A stretch of DNA of 64,000 bases from Halichondria panicea (taxonomy: Eukaryota; Porifera; Demospongiae; Suberitida; Halichondriidae): contig NC_087387.1 of the NCBI RefSeq assembly GCF_963675165.1, positions 6,544,058-6,608,057 of the forward strand. Direction: 5' to 3'. The notes under the pieces are model-generated. The model was given only the letters and a program-made list of their open reading frames with translations. It was not told the DNA's origin and did no database searches. Positions within the stretch are counted from its first letter, which is position 1, and each line of letters starts with the position of its first letter. This document shows, piece by piece, positions 36,821 through 50,500 of this stretch. Made by a program: the position numbers and the translations under genes.

Positions 36821-39800
36821 ATGAGTTCCGTGAGTGAGCTGGCATGTTACACACTGATACACAACCCGGCCGAGACTGAGGCACCTAATGAGCAGCAGCT
36901 TAAACATGATCTTGGTGGGTTATTCTAATTAACGCACACCACAACATATACATACACACACACTTACACACTCACACACACACACACACACACACAGAAC
37001 ATGGAGATGCTCGTGTGAAGGCGAATGCTCTCAAGAAGCTCATTCAACTCGTGCTCAATGGAGAGCGTCTTCCCGGACTGCTGATGACCATCATACGCTT
37101 CGTGTTGCCTAGCAGCGATCACCAGATCAAGAAGCTCCTGCTCATATTCTGGGAAATATGGCCAAAAACTTCCCCTGATGGAAAACTGCTGCACGAGATG
37201 ATACTTGTCTGTGATGCTTATAGAAAGGTACCCCCACACACACACCCACGCACCACGCACACACACGCACTCACACGCACACGCACCACACACACGCACC
37301 ACACACACACCACACACCCACACGCACCACACACACACACACCCACACGCACCACGTACACACCACACACTCACCCACGCACACAGTATTTAGGTAAAGC
37401 CCTGTCAAATAAAATTTGCTATTTGCTTCCGGCCTGAAGAAGCATGGGCTATAGATTTCTCTGGCTGTTTGATAGCTACTTTGATATTGGGATTGTCTAT
37501 CCATTTAGTAGCTCTTGAAATAATGTATTCATTGATAGTAGCCACACCCACTCATAGCCACACCCACTCACTCTTATAGGATCTGCAGCATCCTAATGAG
37601 TTCATCCGTGGGTCCACTCTGAGGTTCTTGTGTAAGCTCAAGGAGTCTGAGCTGCTAGAGCCACTCATGCCCTCCATACGAGGCTGTCTGGATCATCGCC
37701 ATGCCTACGTTCGTAGGAATGCAGTCATGGCCATATACACCATCTACAGGTAACAATGGTGTCATTAGATTAGACACAAGTTCTGTTATCAATAGCTCAG
37801 TTAATATGTGGTGTGTGTTAATTAGAGTGTTGTGATGTGTGATAGGAACTTTGAGGCGTTGATTCCTGATGCACCTGAGCTGATCCATAACTATCTCGAG
37901 GGTGAACTAGATGCTTCCTGTAAAAGGAATGCTTTCATGATGCTCATCCATGCTGACAGAGTAAGTCTGCACTCTGACCCCACCTACCTGTACTTTGACC
38001 CCTCACTGTATAGGAGAGAGCTCTGGATTACCTCTCCACTTGCATTGACCAAGTCAACGAGTTCAACGACATACTCCAGTTAGTCATAGTGGAGCTCGTG
38101 TATAAGGTGCATACTCCAGTTAGTCACAGTGTATAAGGTGCACACTCCAGTTAGTCACAGTGTATAAGGTGCACACTCCAGTTAGTCACAGTGTATAAGG
38201 CGCACACTCCAGTTAGTCACAGTGTATAAGGTGCATACTCCAGTTAGTCACAGTGTATAAGGCGCACACTCCAGTTAGTCACAGTGTATAAGGTGCACAC
38301 TCCAGTTAGTCACAGTGTATAAGGTGCACACTCCAGTTAGTCACAGTGTATAAGGCGCACACTCCAGTTAGTCACAGTGTATAAGGCGCACACTCCAGTT
38401 AGTCACAGTGTATAAGGTGCATACTCCAGTTAGTCACAGTGTATAAGGCGCACACTCCAGTTAGTCACAGTGTATAAGGTGCACACTCCAGTTAGTCACA
38501 GTGTATAAGGTGCACACTCCAGTTAGTCACAGTGTATAAGGTGCACACTCCAGTTAGTCACAGTGTATAAGGTGCACACTCCAGTTAGTCACAGTGTATA
38601 AGGCGCACACTCCAGTTAGTCACAGTGTATAAGGTGCGTGTGAGTGACATTGCAGTAACTATTGTGACCATCATGATTATTAAACGGTGGTGTAAGGACA
38701 TGTACATAACAACAATTTTATTTTGCAAGTGCACTGAAGCCTGCAATCCATATCTAATTGTGGTTGCTGTCCACGTTATCACTACATACAATCATGACTC
38801 ATGTACAGGAGTGTTATGCTAACCCCAGTGAGCGTGCAAGGTTCATACGCTGTATCTACAATCTGCTCAACTCCTCCTCACCCTCTGTACGCTATGAGGC
38901 AGCTGGCACACTAGTCACACTCTCATCCACACAAGCTGCAGTCAAGGTGAGTGTGTGTGTGTGAGCGTGTGTGTGTACAGTCACACTACTCTCAAGCTGC
39001 AGTCAAGGTGTTCACTGTGGGATGAATTCAGCGTATTTGATAGCAATATTTTAATGGACCATAATTTGTGTTCAGATTGGTCCAATTTCAAACTAGCTCA
39101 AAATTCCTTTCCAATGGTGCGATACAAGTTTTATAATTACAAAAGCCAAGGGTTCGTAGTTCGCAGTGGTGTAGTTCGAAGAAGTCAAACGACGTACCCC
39201 ACGCCCACTCCCCACACACACACGTCCACACACACAGGCGGCTTCCCAGGCGTACATTGAGTTGATAGTTCGTGAGAGTGATAACAATGTTAAACTGATT
39301 GTTCTCGATCGTTTGACTGCTCTCAAAGGAACTCCAGCACATGAGAAAGTGTTACAGGTTAAGAAGGCTATCTAATTAAACGTTAGGCTTTATTATTTCT
39401 CTCTAATTAACCGTGTAGGAGCTGGTGATGGATATATTGCGTGTACTTGGATCACCAGATCTCGAGGTCCGCAAGAAAACCCTATCTCTAGTATTAGAGC
39501 TGGTCAACTCGCGCAATGTCGATGAGGTAACTATATGGCTGTGTATACTTGAGAATACTGTCATAACTTTGTCATTGGTTTGCTCTCCATGCGTGCACCA
39601 TTGGTTTGCTCTCTGTGCGTGCACCATTGGTTTGCTCTCCGTGCGTGCACCATTGGTTTGCTCTCCGTGCGTGCACCATTGGTTTGCTTTCCGTGCGTGC
39701 ACCATTGGTTTGCTCTCCGTGCGTGCACCACTGGTTTGCTCTCCGTGCGTGCACCACTGGTTTGCTCTCCGTGCGTGCACCATTGGTTTGCTCTCCATTC

Positions 39801-42638
39801 CATTCTCCATATTGCTTCTATCTATATGCTGTAGAGCTGATAAGCTCCAACCAGCATTTTCCATGTACAAGTCCAAAGTTCACCAACTAGAAAAGCATTA
39901 TTAATATTGCCCAGAACTTCCAAGGCCATTCTCTTCTCAATGCAAATACACTTAGTGTGTATTTTACTCCTGTTTTTAGGTTGTGTTGGTTCTGAAGAAG
40001 GAGGTGGCCTCTACCAGTACAGGAGGGACTGCTACTGAAGGTGGTGACCGAGCTGGTTATAGACAAGCTCTGGTCAAGACTCTCCACACTACCTCCATCA
40101 AGTTCCCTGCAGTCGCCTCCACTGTGGTGCCTCTGGTAAGCTAGACCAAGGGCATGTACCACCCCCCCATGTGCAGTGTATGGACCCATGGAGGTAGAAT
40201 GACCCCATCATCCCTCTGCCTGTGTGTGTGTGTACAGTTGTTGGAGTTTCTGAGTGATTCAGATGAGAGCACTGCTGAAGGTGTACTGGTGTTTGTGAGG
40301 GAGGCTGTGCAGACATACCCACAACTCAAGACACATGTCGTTGCTAAACTACTCGAGGTCTTCTCTCAAATCAAGTTCCTCAAGTCAGTCCACTTTCTTA
40401 CTGCATTTTGCTTAGTTTTACTATACTAACCCCCCTGTGTGCTAGCATCCACCGTGCTACCCCCTATACTAACCCCCCTGTGTGCTAGCATCCACCGTGC
40501 TACCCCCTATATGCTAGCATCCGTCGTGCTACCCCCTATACTAACCCCCCTGTGTACTAGCATCCACCGTGCTACCCCCTATACTAACCCCCCTGTGTAC
40601 TAGCATCCACCGTGCTACCCCCTATACTAACCCCCCTGTGTACTAGCATCCATCGTGCTACCCCCCTATACTAACCCCCCTGTGTACTAGTATCCACCGT
40701 GCTACCCCCTATACTAACCCCCCTGTGTACTAGCATCCATCGTGCTACCCCCTATACTAACCCCCCCCTGTGTACTAGCATCCATCGTGCTACCCCCCTG
40801 TGTACTAGCATCCACCGTGCTACCCCCTATACTAACCCCCCTGTGTACTAGCATCCATCGTGCTACCCCCCTGTGTACTAGCATCCACTGTGCTACCCCC
40901 TATACTAACCCCTGTGTACTAGCATCCATCGTGCTACTCTCTGGATATTGGGAGAATATTGTACTTCTGTGGAGGACATATCTCGTGTACTCACCGTTGT
41001 CAGGGCAACACTGGGAGAGGTGGGTCCCCTATATAACATTTACTCTCAGAGCATCTTTAAACGGCCATAACTTTAGTTCTGTTGGCCCAATAATGTTGAC
41101 TTTATTTATGAAAGCTTAGAGAGAGGCCTTTCAGATCATGTGTGAAAATTACTTTTGGACAGATTTTGGAGCCTGTTCCCAATTTTGGATTTGAACATTC
41201 ATGTACCATCTAAACTAGCTCCTTTCAACATTGAATTTGGAGAGCCAACTCTAGTACTCTCAAAATGAAGGGAACCTAGCATTAAATAACAATTGTTGCT
41301 CTCCCTGTTTGTTTTCCTTAGATCCCATTGGTCGATTCTGAGCTCCGTAAGGCGGCCAATAGTGATGAGAGTGATAGTGGGAGTAGTGACCCTAGTGAGA
41401 GTGTGAGGACCTTAGTCACCGCCCACGGCACTTATGCCACACAGTCTGCCTTCACAGCCGCCCCCGTATCTAACAAGGAGAAGATGTGAGCTTTAACCCC
41501 TTTATCACTGTCATAAATTAACTCTTTTGTCCCCCACCTAGTCCGCCACTGCGAAGCTATCTATTAGATGGTGACTTCTTCATAGCATCATCCCTGGCTT
41601 CCACTCTGACCAAGCTGTGTGTGCGTTACCTCGCTCTCATGACCGACCAACAGAGCAAGAATGTGCGCTCATAGTTATACATGTATATAGACAGTGTCAG
41701 TATGTAACTCTAATGCAGGCATTTTGTGCCGAGTCTATGCTCATTATAGCCAGTATTCTGCACTTGGGCAAGTCTGGGATACCCAAGAAGGTCAGAGTTT
41801 AATTATATATATATGCTGATTCGGCATATTTATGCCCTCTCTCTCACTAGGCTATTAGTCAGGATGATGTGGAGCGGCTGAGTGTGTGCCTGCGTGTGTT
41901 GTGTGAGAGGTGTGAGGTGGTGGGCGGTGTGTTTGGGGAGAAGTCACGTCAAGTCCTGGCAGACATGATCTCCCTCAACCAGCAGTCCACAGCCTCCTCT
42001 AGCAAGGTGCACTGTCACTATATAACCCCCCACACACAATGTCACTGTATAACCCCCCACACACTGTCACTATATAACCCCCACACACAATGTCGCTGTA
42101 TAACCCTCCTACACACTGTCACTATATAACCCCCCACACACAATGTCACTGTATAACCCTCCCACACACTGTCACTATATAACCCCGCTACCTACAGAGT
42201 GAACCTAGTGCTGTGTCGGTTCAAGCTGATGAACTTATCCACTTTGTTGTATTGGCCGGTCAGCGTGATGAGGTATGACCTTTGACCTCTGTGTATGCCC
42301 TTATTGACTGACCCCTGACCTCTAAAGGTCAAGGAGAATGTGTATGATGCTAGTCTACTCTCAGCCACTGGTCCAATTGGAGGAAAAGAGGGAAAGAGCA
42401 ACCAACTCAGCAAGGTAACTGTGTGATGTGTGACTGTGTGAGTGTTCAGAATCACGCCTGTGTTCATAGCTATCTATAACTTGTGTTGCGAATATCCGAT
42501 TTCCCCAAAAGTTGCAATTTGATTGTGCTACAATAATTATGTTGAGCTTAAACCAGTCATTTATTTTGAAGCATGGGCTATTATTCAAGTGTGTGGAAGT
42601 GTGTATTAATACTGTGTGACTGCGTGTGTGTGTGTGTG

Positions 42639-42699
<61 letters not shown>

Positions 42700-42731
42700 T
42701 AATACTGTGTGACTGCGTGTGTGTGTGTGTG

Positions 42732-42780
<49 letters not shown>

Positions 42781-42794
42781 TAATACTGTGTGAC

Positions 42795-42849
<55 letters not shown>

Positions 42850-42896
42850 ATGTGTGTGTGTGTGTGTGTGACTGTGTGTGTGTGTGTGTGTGTGTG

Positions 42897-42991
<95 letters not shown>

Positions 42992-43027
42992 TAATGCTGT
43001 GTGACTGTGTGTGTGTGTGTGTGTGTG

Positions 43028-43066
<39 letters not shown>

Positions 43067-43101
43067 GTGTGACTGTGTGTGTGACTGCGTGTGTGTGTGT
43101 G

Positions 43102-43146
<45 letters not shown>

Positions 43147-44127
43147 GTGGTGCAGTTGACTGGCTTCTCTGACCCTGTGTATGCTGAAGCCTACGTGAAT
43201 GTCAACCAGTATGACATCGTGTTGGATGTACTAGTCGTGAACCAAACTGGAGACACACTACAAGGACTGCAACTAGAGCTCGCTACATTAGGTACACTTT
43301 AATATTACTCGGTTATATCTATTTAACCATAATTTTTTTTATGCTCCGAGTAGGGGACCTTAAGTTAGTGGAGAAACCGATGCCATGTACGGTGGGTCCA
43401 CATGACTTTGTCAATATCAAGGTAAGCCCATCATGAGACGGTGTGTGTGTGTCATCACTACATACAGGCTAGCATCAAGGTCTCGTCCACTGAGAATGGT
43501 ATCATATTCGGGAATATAGGTAAGCACACACACACCCCGCCCACTCCACACACACACACTCCACCCACACACAGTGTACGACATTGTTGGATCGACTGCT
43601 GATCGTAACTGCGTAGTCCTCAACAACATTCACATTGACATCATGGACTACATCCAGCCTGAGAGCTGCACTGACGCAGAGTTTAGGAAAATGTGGGCGG
43701 AGTTTGAGTGGGAGAACAAGATTGCCGTGGCAACCAATATCGGAGATTTGGAGGCATACCTTGAGCATATTCTACAGTCAACTAATATGAACTGCCTCAC
43801 ACCCAAACAGGTATACACACACACACACACACGTACCCACGCCCACACACACACACGCCCACACAGGCACTGAGTGGAGAGTGTGGTTTCCTTGCTGCTA
43901 ATTTATATGCACGGTCTATATTTGGTGAAGATGCACTAGCCAATGTGAGCGTTGAGAAGCCTCCAGGATCCAACCAATCAGTCACTGGGCATATCCGCAT
44001 CAGAGCCAAGACTCAGGTAACCACACCCCCTCCTTGTTGACCACACCCACTTATTGACACTGTGTAGGGCATGGCACTGTCTCTGGGGGACAAGATCAAC
44101 CTCTCTCAGAAGACAACTGGAAATTGA
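36821..44127 (+). CDS. COPB1: Coatomer subunit beta
   Basis: Twenty-three exons join in phase to 950 residues (family about 953): 36821-36914, 36998-37227, 37580-37749, 37846-37960, 38014-38106, 38809-38946, 39238-39357, 39419-39526, 39980-40135, 40238-40383, 40923-41019, 41322-41485, 41542-41662, 41719-41790, 41851-42006, 42198-42272, 42328-42414, 43147-43291, 43354-43421, 43468-43519, 43575-43810, 43867-44016, 44068-44127. Beta-COP is a core subunit of the COPI coat for Golgi-to-ER and intra-Golgi transport. The N-terminal two thirds are adaptin-type HEAT repeats ([31 protein letters not shown]). The C-terminal third is the trunk/appendage ([44 protein letters not shown]), closing [14 protein letters not shown]. 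Introns 5, 8, 10, 15 and 17 hold large tandem arrays; those in introns 5 and 10 copy the local splice junction. The gene is convergent with TNPO3. Confidence 0.97.
37228..37385. repeat. CA-rich imperfect microsatellite in COPB1 intron 2
   Basis: Mixed CACACACGCACC units fill the first 155 bp of the intron, starting directly at the donor. Confidence 0.85.
38107..38640. repeat. Minisatellite copying the COPB1 exon 5 end and donor, about 17 copies
   Basis: Exon 5 ends ATACTCCAGTTAGTCATAGT + GGAGCTCGTGTATAAG, then donor gtgc. The intron continues with a 31 bp unit, GTGCACACTCCAGTTAGTCA + CAGTGTATAAG, repeated from the donor onward. Each unit therefore ends TATAAG/GTGC exactly as the real junction does, lacking only a ~5-8 bp internal piece of the exon. 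Confidence 0.96.
39575..39795. repeat. Minisatellite, 26 bp unit, about 8 copies
   Basis: The unit ATTGGTTTGCTCTCCGTGCG + TGCACC repeats in COPB1 intron 8. Open frames on both strands come from the repeat. Confidence 0.95.
40425..40922. repeat. Minisatellite copying the COPB1 exon 11 acceptor, about 11-14 copies
   Basis: Exon 11 begins after GTGTACTAG with CATCCATCGTGCTAC. Upstream, the intron consists of ~43 bp units, CCCCCTGTGTACTAGCATCC + A(C/T)CGTGCTACCCCCTATACTAA, with a few shorter units. Each unit repeats a pyrimidine-rich stretch, the TAG acceptor and the first ~15 exon bases. The authentic exon is the last copy, at 40923. Confidence 0.95.
42007..42190. repeat. Tandem repeat in COPB1 intron 15
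   Basis: Units of ~25-27 bp (TGTCACTATATAACCCCCCA + CACACAA) alternate between CACTATATAA and CACTGTATAA forms and begin a few bases after the donor. Confidence 0.9.
42590..43146. repeat. Complex (TG)n array filling COPB1 intron 17
   Basis: Long (TG)n blocks are separated by TGTGACTGCG and TATTAATACTGTGTGACTG. The larger unit TATTAATACTGTGTGACTGC plus (TG)n recurs about four times. The array runs directly into the acceptor TGTGTAG at 43146. Confidence 0.97.
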
Positions 44128-44557
44128 ACAAGAAAATAACTAAACTATAATATATATGGACTGTGTACATTTTTTTGATCTGATGAATTTACAATCATTA
44201 TTAGAATTTATTATTGTTCTTGATCTGACACCTGCGGCTTTTATCCAGCGCAAATGATATTGACCCATGCATGCATGGCCGGCCTAACCCATGCAGAAAG
44301 CTCTAATTAACATCATACGATAGAGCTTAATTTCCTATAATTATAATTACAGCTAGCGCTGCACGAATAATTATATCGAGTACATCCATGCATGTGTATA
44401 AGTACGGTAATTGGGAAGAGTTAGGACGGAGCTCGAGTACATCCATGCATGAATTGGTACGTATAATTATAGAAAACACTATCCTTTACACAATTAACGT
44501 TCAAAAACTAAAATTATTAGAAAAGAAAAGATGCACATGTCATGTATTGCTAATGTG
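44128..44557. other. Intergenic gap between convergent COPB1 and TNPO3
   Basis: About 430 bp of AT-rich sequence holds the 3' UTRs of both genes. CATGCATG and ATAATTATA motifs are frequent. No gene is seen. Confidence 0.6.
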
Positions 44558-47500
44558 TTAATGATACAATCGAGTTAGTCTCTTTATGAGAGGGTAAAGG
44601 TCATCCAGTTCCTTACACCTGCACAATAAGGGTAATTACAGCAAGAGTGAGTGGGTGTGGCTTACGTTGCTACAGAGTGTATGAACTCTGACCTCTGGTC
44701 CTCCGTCACCTCAGCTCTTGTTGTCTCAGGTAGCCTTGCTAGCGCGTTGCTTAGCAACCCACACGTGTGCTATAGAGGAAGATTGTGGTAATACTAGAAT
44801 ATTGATTTTAGTGCCGCTTACTTCTTTAGCACAAGTCAGCATCTCCCAGAGCACTTCACAAGATTCCACAGTCATGAAGGATCTCAGACTCACAAATCCA
44901 GACACTAGCCCTGCATGTGTGGGTGGGAGTGTGTGGGGAGTGGGCGTGGTGTGTGTATACTTACCGTCTATAAGAGCTTGACCTTGTTCTGTAAGGAATG
45001 CTTCCACAGTGGACACACACAACTGCCTCTCAGCATCACTCTGCACACAACACACAGTCACACACACGCCCACACACACACACACACCCACACACGTACC
45101 GTTGCTTCTTGTTGTGGCAGGTGTAACAAATCTCTGAAATATTTCATAACGCTAGAGAAAGCATCTCTGTGACCAAGAGTGGAGCAAGCCAGCCCGCACT
45201 GGGTCACCGTGGCAACCACAGAGCTCTGTAAGAACACTACAGGACATCGCTGGAGATACCTACACACAAGCACATGTCATACACAAGCACATGTCACACA
45301 CAAGCACACGACAACCGTTGTAAGATAAAAAATTAAAGTCTGAGAATGGTAATTCTGTGGTCAATTATGGCTCATAACTGCTTTATATGCCAGCATGGGA
45401 TTTGTTAGCAGGACATCAGCTAATTATTGATGAAGCGCTTTTTAACTGGTACAGTGAATTTTTGTCATTTTGAAAATGAGCATAATAGCAAGAATACCAA
45501 CTCTTGGTAATACTGGTTACCTTGCACAGAGCCTGAATAGATCATCAATAGTGTCTGGGTGTTCTACTAGTCCCGTGGGCCCTGCTAGTAGAGGTAGTGA
45601 GGTGGTGGCCAGAACACCCAGCATGGTGGCAAGGCCCTCCTGATAGGAACCTTGTCTACCATATTCATCCACTATTATAGAGCCCAGATAAAGGTAGCAG
45701 GATTGCCGGTGCTGGGAGTAGAGACTAATAGCTGTTGATACTATATCAGTCAGTAGATCACAGGCAGCCACAGAGGAACATCGCAGCATGAACCGAACAC
45801 ACCTACAGAGATTAGGGGACACACGTGTAAGCACGCCCACAGAGATATAGGGGACACATGTGTAAGCACGCCCACAGAGGGATGGGAGACACGCGTGTAA
45901 GCACACCCACAGAGGGACTACTGAGAGGCACCCTGCACTACACACCTGAGAGGCTAGTACCCCACCCTGCACTACACACCTGAGAGGCACCCTGCACTAC
46001 ACACCTGAGAGGCACCCTGCACTACACACCTGAGAGGCTAGTACCCCACCCTGCACTACACACCTGAGAGGCACCCTGCACTACACACCTGAGAGGCTAG
46101 TACCCCACCCTGCACTACACACCTGAGAGGCACCCTGCACTACACACCTGAGAGGCACCCTGCACTACATACCTGCATGTCCTCTCAATGACTTTGACTT
46201 GGGTCTGATAAGTATTGAGCACTTGGTTGAGGAGAGGCCATAGTTGTGTCATGGCAGCTTTGGCTGGATGGCTAGTATCAGAGCTGTTCTTGATGGAGCA
46301 TGCTCTGAACACAGCAGCCAATCGGTCCACACACACACACACATCCACGTTGCCATCCACACCCACCTACACCAACACACAGAGCAAGAAGCAAGTTACC
46401 AATTTCAGCTAGAAAACCACAGTCATGTAATTACAATATGCTTTTTTAACACTACTAGGGTAACCCAAGCATCCCATTGGAGCTAACAAACACATCTCAA
46501 CTTGAGTTACAGACAATCAAAGTTATCAGTTCATGTAGCTAGCTAGCACACCAAACAATATGCTTGTATCTAGCAAAAGGAGACATGTACAACACAGTCA
46601 TGCTATTACAGGTATAGTGCAGTGCTTTTATGCACCTTTGCAACAAGCTGGTATCCATTGTAAACCACAAAATTTAATAGTAAACATACCGAGCCACAGA
46701 CAAATTGGCTGCTCAAATCTTATGCCTCCCACCCCCCCATTCACGGAGGTTAGGACCTATATTTTCTATTTCCCATCCGACGATGTTGATATACCAGTTG
46801 AGGGGCTGAATGAGGGCCCCCAACACTTACGTGCTTAATGCTAATCGCAGGGGCCCCTCTCTCAGTACTCCCCCAAAACCTAACCGCAGTCACGTGACCC
46901 TTAACCTCTAGCGTGACAGGGCACGTGACATCTGCTTAGACCGGTACTGCCAAAAGATAGTAATATCCTCGCCTAGCATTCCTAGATCACAGTCATTTAC
47001 TACAATCTGTATGACCATAGTTAAAGGATGTGTTCAGTAAGATCAAGGATGATACACCAGAGGTGTGACCTTATGTCCTTACTGTAAGTCTTAGATTTTA
47101 AGGCGTTTCTAAAACAGCTTCAAGAAGAACAATTTCATCTCACTCTGGCACTTAGTCTTTTAGTAGTAGTTTTGTAGTACCCTTGAATGTTTTCAACCTA
47201 CTAGTTTCCATACAGTAGAGGGGTCAACATTGAGATTTTCAGCTTGTTTTGTAAGATAACCCAAGGTCACACCTCTGGTGTATCATGTCCTTACTGTAAG
47301 CCCTAGATTTTAAATTTTCTATTGAACACCTCCTTCAACCACCAACAAATTCCTCCTTGCCAGTAGCAGCCTGTGGTTTACATGTACTACAAGTCATGTA
47401 TTTGTGGTTTACTATGTGATATCAGCTTGTTGCAAAGGTGATAAAAGCACTGTACAATAGAACCTCGATTATCCGGACACCTTGGTTCCAGAAGCAGGCC

Positions 47501-50500
47501 GGATAAGTGAATATGCTGGATAATTGAATAGATAAACCACGCCTTGATCCACCCACTTTATTGTAAACAGCAGTGCCACATGGTTGTCTGCGCATGGGCA
47601 GAAGATAAGCAGGTATGTCTCCATGGTAACAGCCGTAGCGCGCATGCGCATTTGAGGGACACGCCCATTTTTAATCTGATAAAAAAAAAACTGCCAAGCC
47701 GGATAATCGAGGTTCCGGATAATCGAGGGCCGGATAATCGAGGTTCTACTGTATACATTATTAGTGTACACTTGCAACAGAAAATTGCCAAACAGCAAAA
47801 CCACCACTAGATATAATAATCCTATTCTAAGCTACTTTTATGAAACAATTTTTTTAGCAGAATCTTTTTTAGCAGATTCCTATAATGTACATACACAGGT
47901 CAATCAGGTAGTATCTCAGCTTTTATTAATGAGGTTTGTACAGTCACACACACACACACACACACACTCACCAGAGTTAGTGGCTTGCTGATCATGGTGG
48001 TCAGGCTGAGGAGACCTTGTCCAACAGAGGAGCTGTCCATCTCTGACAATATTTCAGTGACTGCCTTCAAGAGACCCACAATGGACTCGTTCTTTATACC
48101 TAGTCTATCAGCAGCTTCAATAATCTGTAGAGCAGTCAATAATTATGATACACACCCACCAACGCCCACACCACACAACACACCTGCACAAGCCCTGTGT
48201 AGTGCTGCCCCATCCTACTCCTACACTTATTACACACGCTCTGGATTGCGTTGGCAGCTTGACTAGCCACTGCTGGTAATTGCAATGAAGTGTGTATAAA
48301 AGTGAGTACAGTTTCCAGTGTATCGGGATGCTTGTTGATCCATCCAGCTAGTTGTGCTACTAGTGCCAGTGTAGTCGCTCTCACAGCATAGTGTGTCGAG
48401 GGTGCCATGGACAGTAACACTGGAACAGCAAAGGGAAGCACTTCACTCTCATCACTATCAGGAGGTGGGTTAGAACACACACACACACACACACACACTG
48501 CAAGAGCTCACCTCCTAATAGAGGGGGCCACCGCATACATGACCAACAGACAAGACTCAGTGATGTTCCAAGCTGTGCCAGGCTTGCAGATATTAGCATA
48601 CAACTGAAACATGAGTGCATCATGATTATACAACCTAGCAGGAAAATACTGACCTCAGCAAAACAGTTGAGGGATCCAAACAGAAACACAGTATCTCGAA
48701 TCAACTCAACAACGTTGTCACGGAAACCACTAAAGTCGTCGCTCTCGTCTGGGACCTTAGTCTGTGAGTGTCACTATATAATCAACCCAATCGATCAATG
48801 AGATTAGAGACCTTATCAGTGTCTTCCTCTAGCTGACAGTGCACACACAGAGCTGATACAAGTCGCTGAACATAAGGCTTGAAGATGGCAGAATGTGCTG
48901 AGTCATTTAAACGCAGTAACTCCTCTCCAATACGAAACCATACATTGAACGTGATCTCCGCCACCTGAGGTTACCATAGCAACACAGTTACATAGTAACA
49001 TTTATGCTCGCAACACAAGTTATTGACAATCAAACTTGGCTACGAAAACAAGTCTGAATCTGAACACTCACTTACTTGAGGTACAGAACTGTGTCTATAT
49101 ACGCATCATTAGAAAGGTGATTCTGAGAGCTACCTTAATTAAGGTGACATATTTTCATAGGTAGATTTCTCCGCCATTTCCCTACTTAGCTGGTAAAGTT
49201 GTGAAATTCTAGTTTAAATGAGCCCAGCAAATATTTTCTGCGAGTACAACTTTTTGTGATTCATTTTTACTGTCATTCGAGAGATTAATACACGTGTAAA
49301 TATGTCACCTTAAGGTATTTGATCTGAACACAAATGAAGGCCCTACAAAGATAGCTACCAACACGGCTACTGTGTGTGTATGTGTGTACCTCATAGTCAG
49401 GGTGTTGGGCACACTCTAGTAGGAGGTCTAACATAGCCAGGTCACCGAGGTCAGAGCCAGGGTGCTGGACTACATACATCAAGAGACTCTCTGCTAGCTC
49501 TGTGAACACTCTGCACAGACTATAAGCTCTGTCCTGGTCCTCACTAGTTACTGCTGCTTGGTACACTGGCAGTAGAGCCAACACTCTCATCTTGAGCTCC
49601 AGGGACAACTGTGGATACTTGTCAACATCTTCACACATGTACAGCAGTGAGCAGAGTGTGTCAGTGATGGCATCGTAGAGTCTCTCATTCACATTGAGTA
49701 GGTTCTGTACACATTGGAACCTCATCACACAGTGCTGGTGATTATAGTCTTACCAGAGTATTGAACAGTGCAGCTAGTAGCCCTCCTCCTGCTAACATGT
49801 CTTCAGAGAAGCCACGCAGTTGAGCCCAAGATCCAAGACAAGCAAACATTCGAGTAGCAATCTCTTCATTCTCCCCACAAGAGCCGAGACAAGCACACAA
49901 CACACCCACCACTTGAGACGAACTAGCGCTCAACAGCTCCGTGAGTTGCTTACGCTTATTTTGACCCAAATGAAGGTAGCGATTATTGATCTGTGTGTGA
50001 GGGTGTGTGATAAGTGTGGAGTGTGTGGGTGTATTGTACCTCCTCTGGTAGAATGATAAGAACGTCAAGGAGAACTCGGACAGTTGACAAATGACTGCCG
50101 AACCTGGTGTTGGCATAGTAACGAGTGTCATTGCCATGGTGATGGTTACCTCTGAACTAGGTCGTCAATGACAGTTGTCCATGTTCCCATCAGTAATGCA
50201 AGGTCCGCTAACGCCATGGCAACCTAACGAGGGGGCAGGGGTACATATACACACACTACACACACATGCCCACACACCTGACGCACAACCAGAGTGGGTG
50301 CCTCACACAAGAGAGTCAAGTGGTTCAGCAACGAATCACGCAAAGCCTACACAAGATGATAGATAGATAGAGGTCAGGGTGCACAGTAATTACAGTAATA
50401 GTAGAATAGACGCGGTTCACCGGGACCCATGCATGAGCGCTCACTGTGTGTGTGTTGGGAGGGAGCTCGTGGAAGGCATAACGGACTTTACTCTGCATAG

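Noticed and set aside
38107-38640. Regular short repeats with constant spacing that might suggest a CRISPR array
   Set aside because: There are no unique spacers; units are head-to-tail copies in a eukaryotic intron. The same holds for the other arrays here.
39403-39904. Open frames of ~80-160 codons in COPB1 intron 8
   Set aside because: They run over the 26 bp minisatellite; only 39419-39526 is a real exon.
42573-43146. CVCV-repeat open frames between COPB1 exons 17 and 18
   Set aside because: Pure dinucleotide repeat inside an intron.
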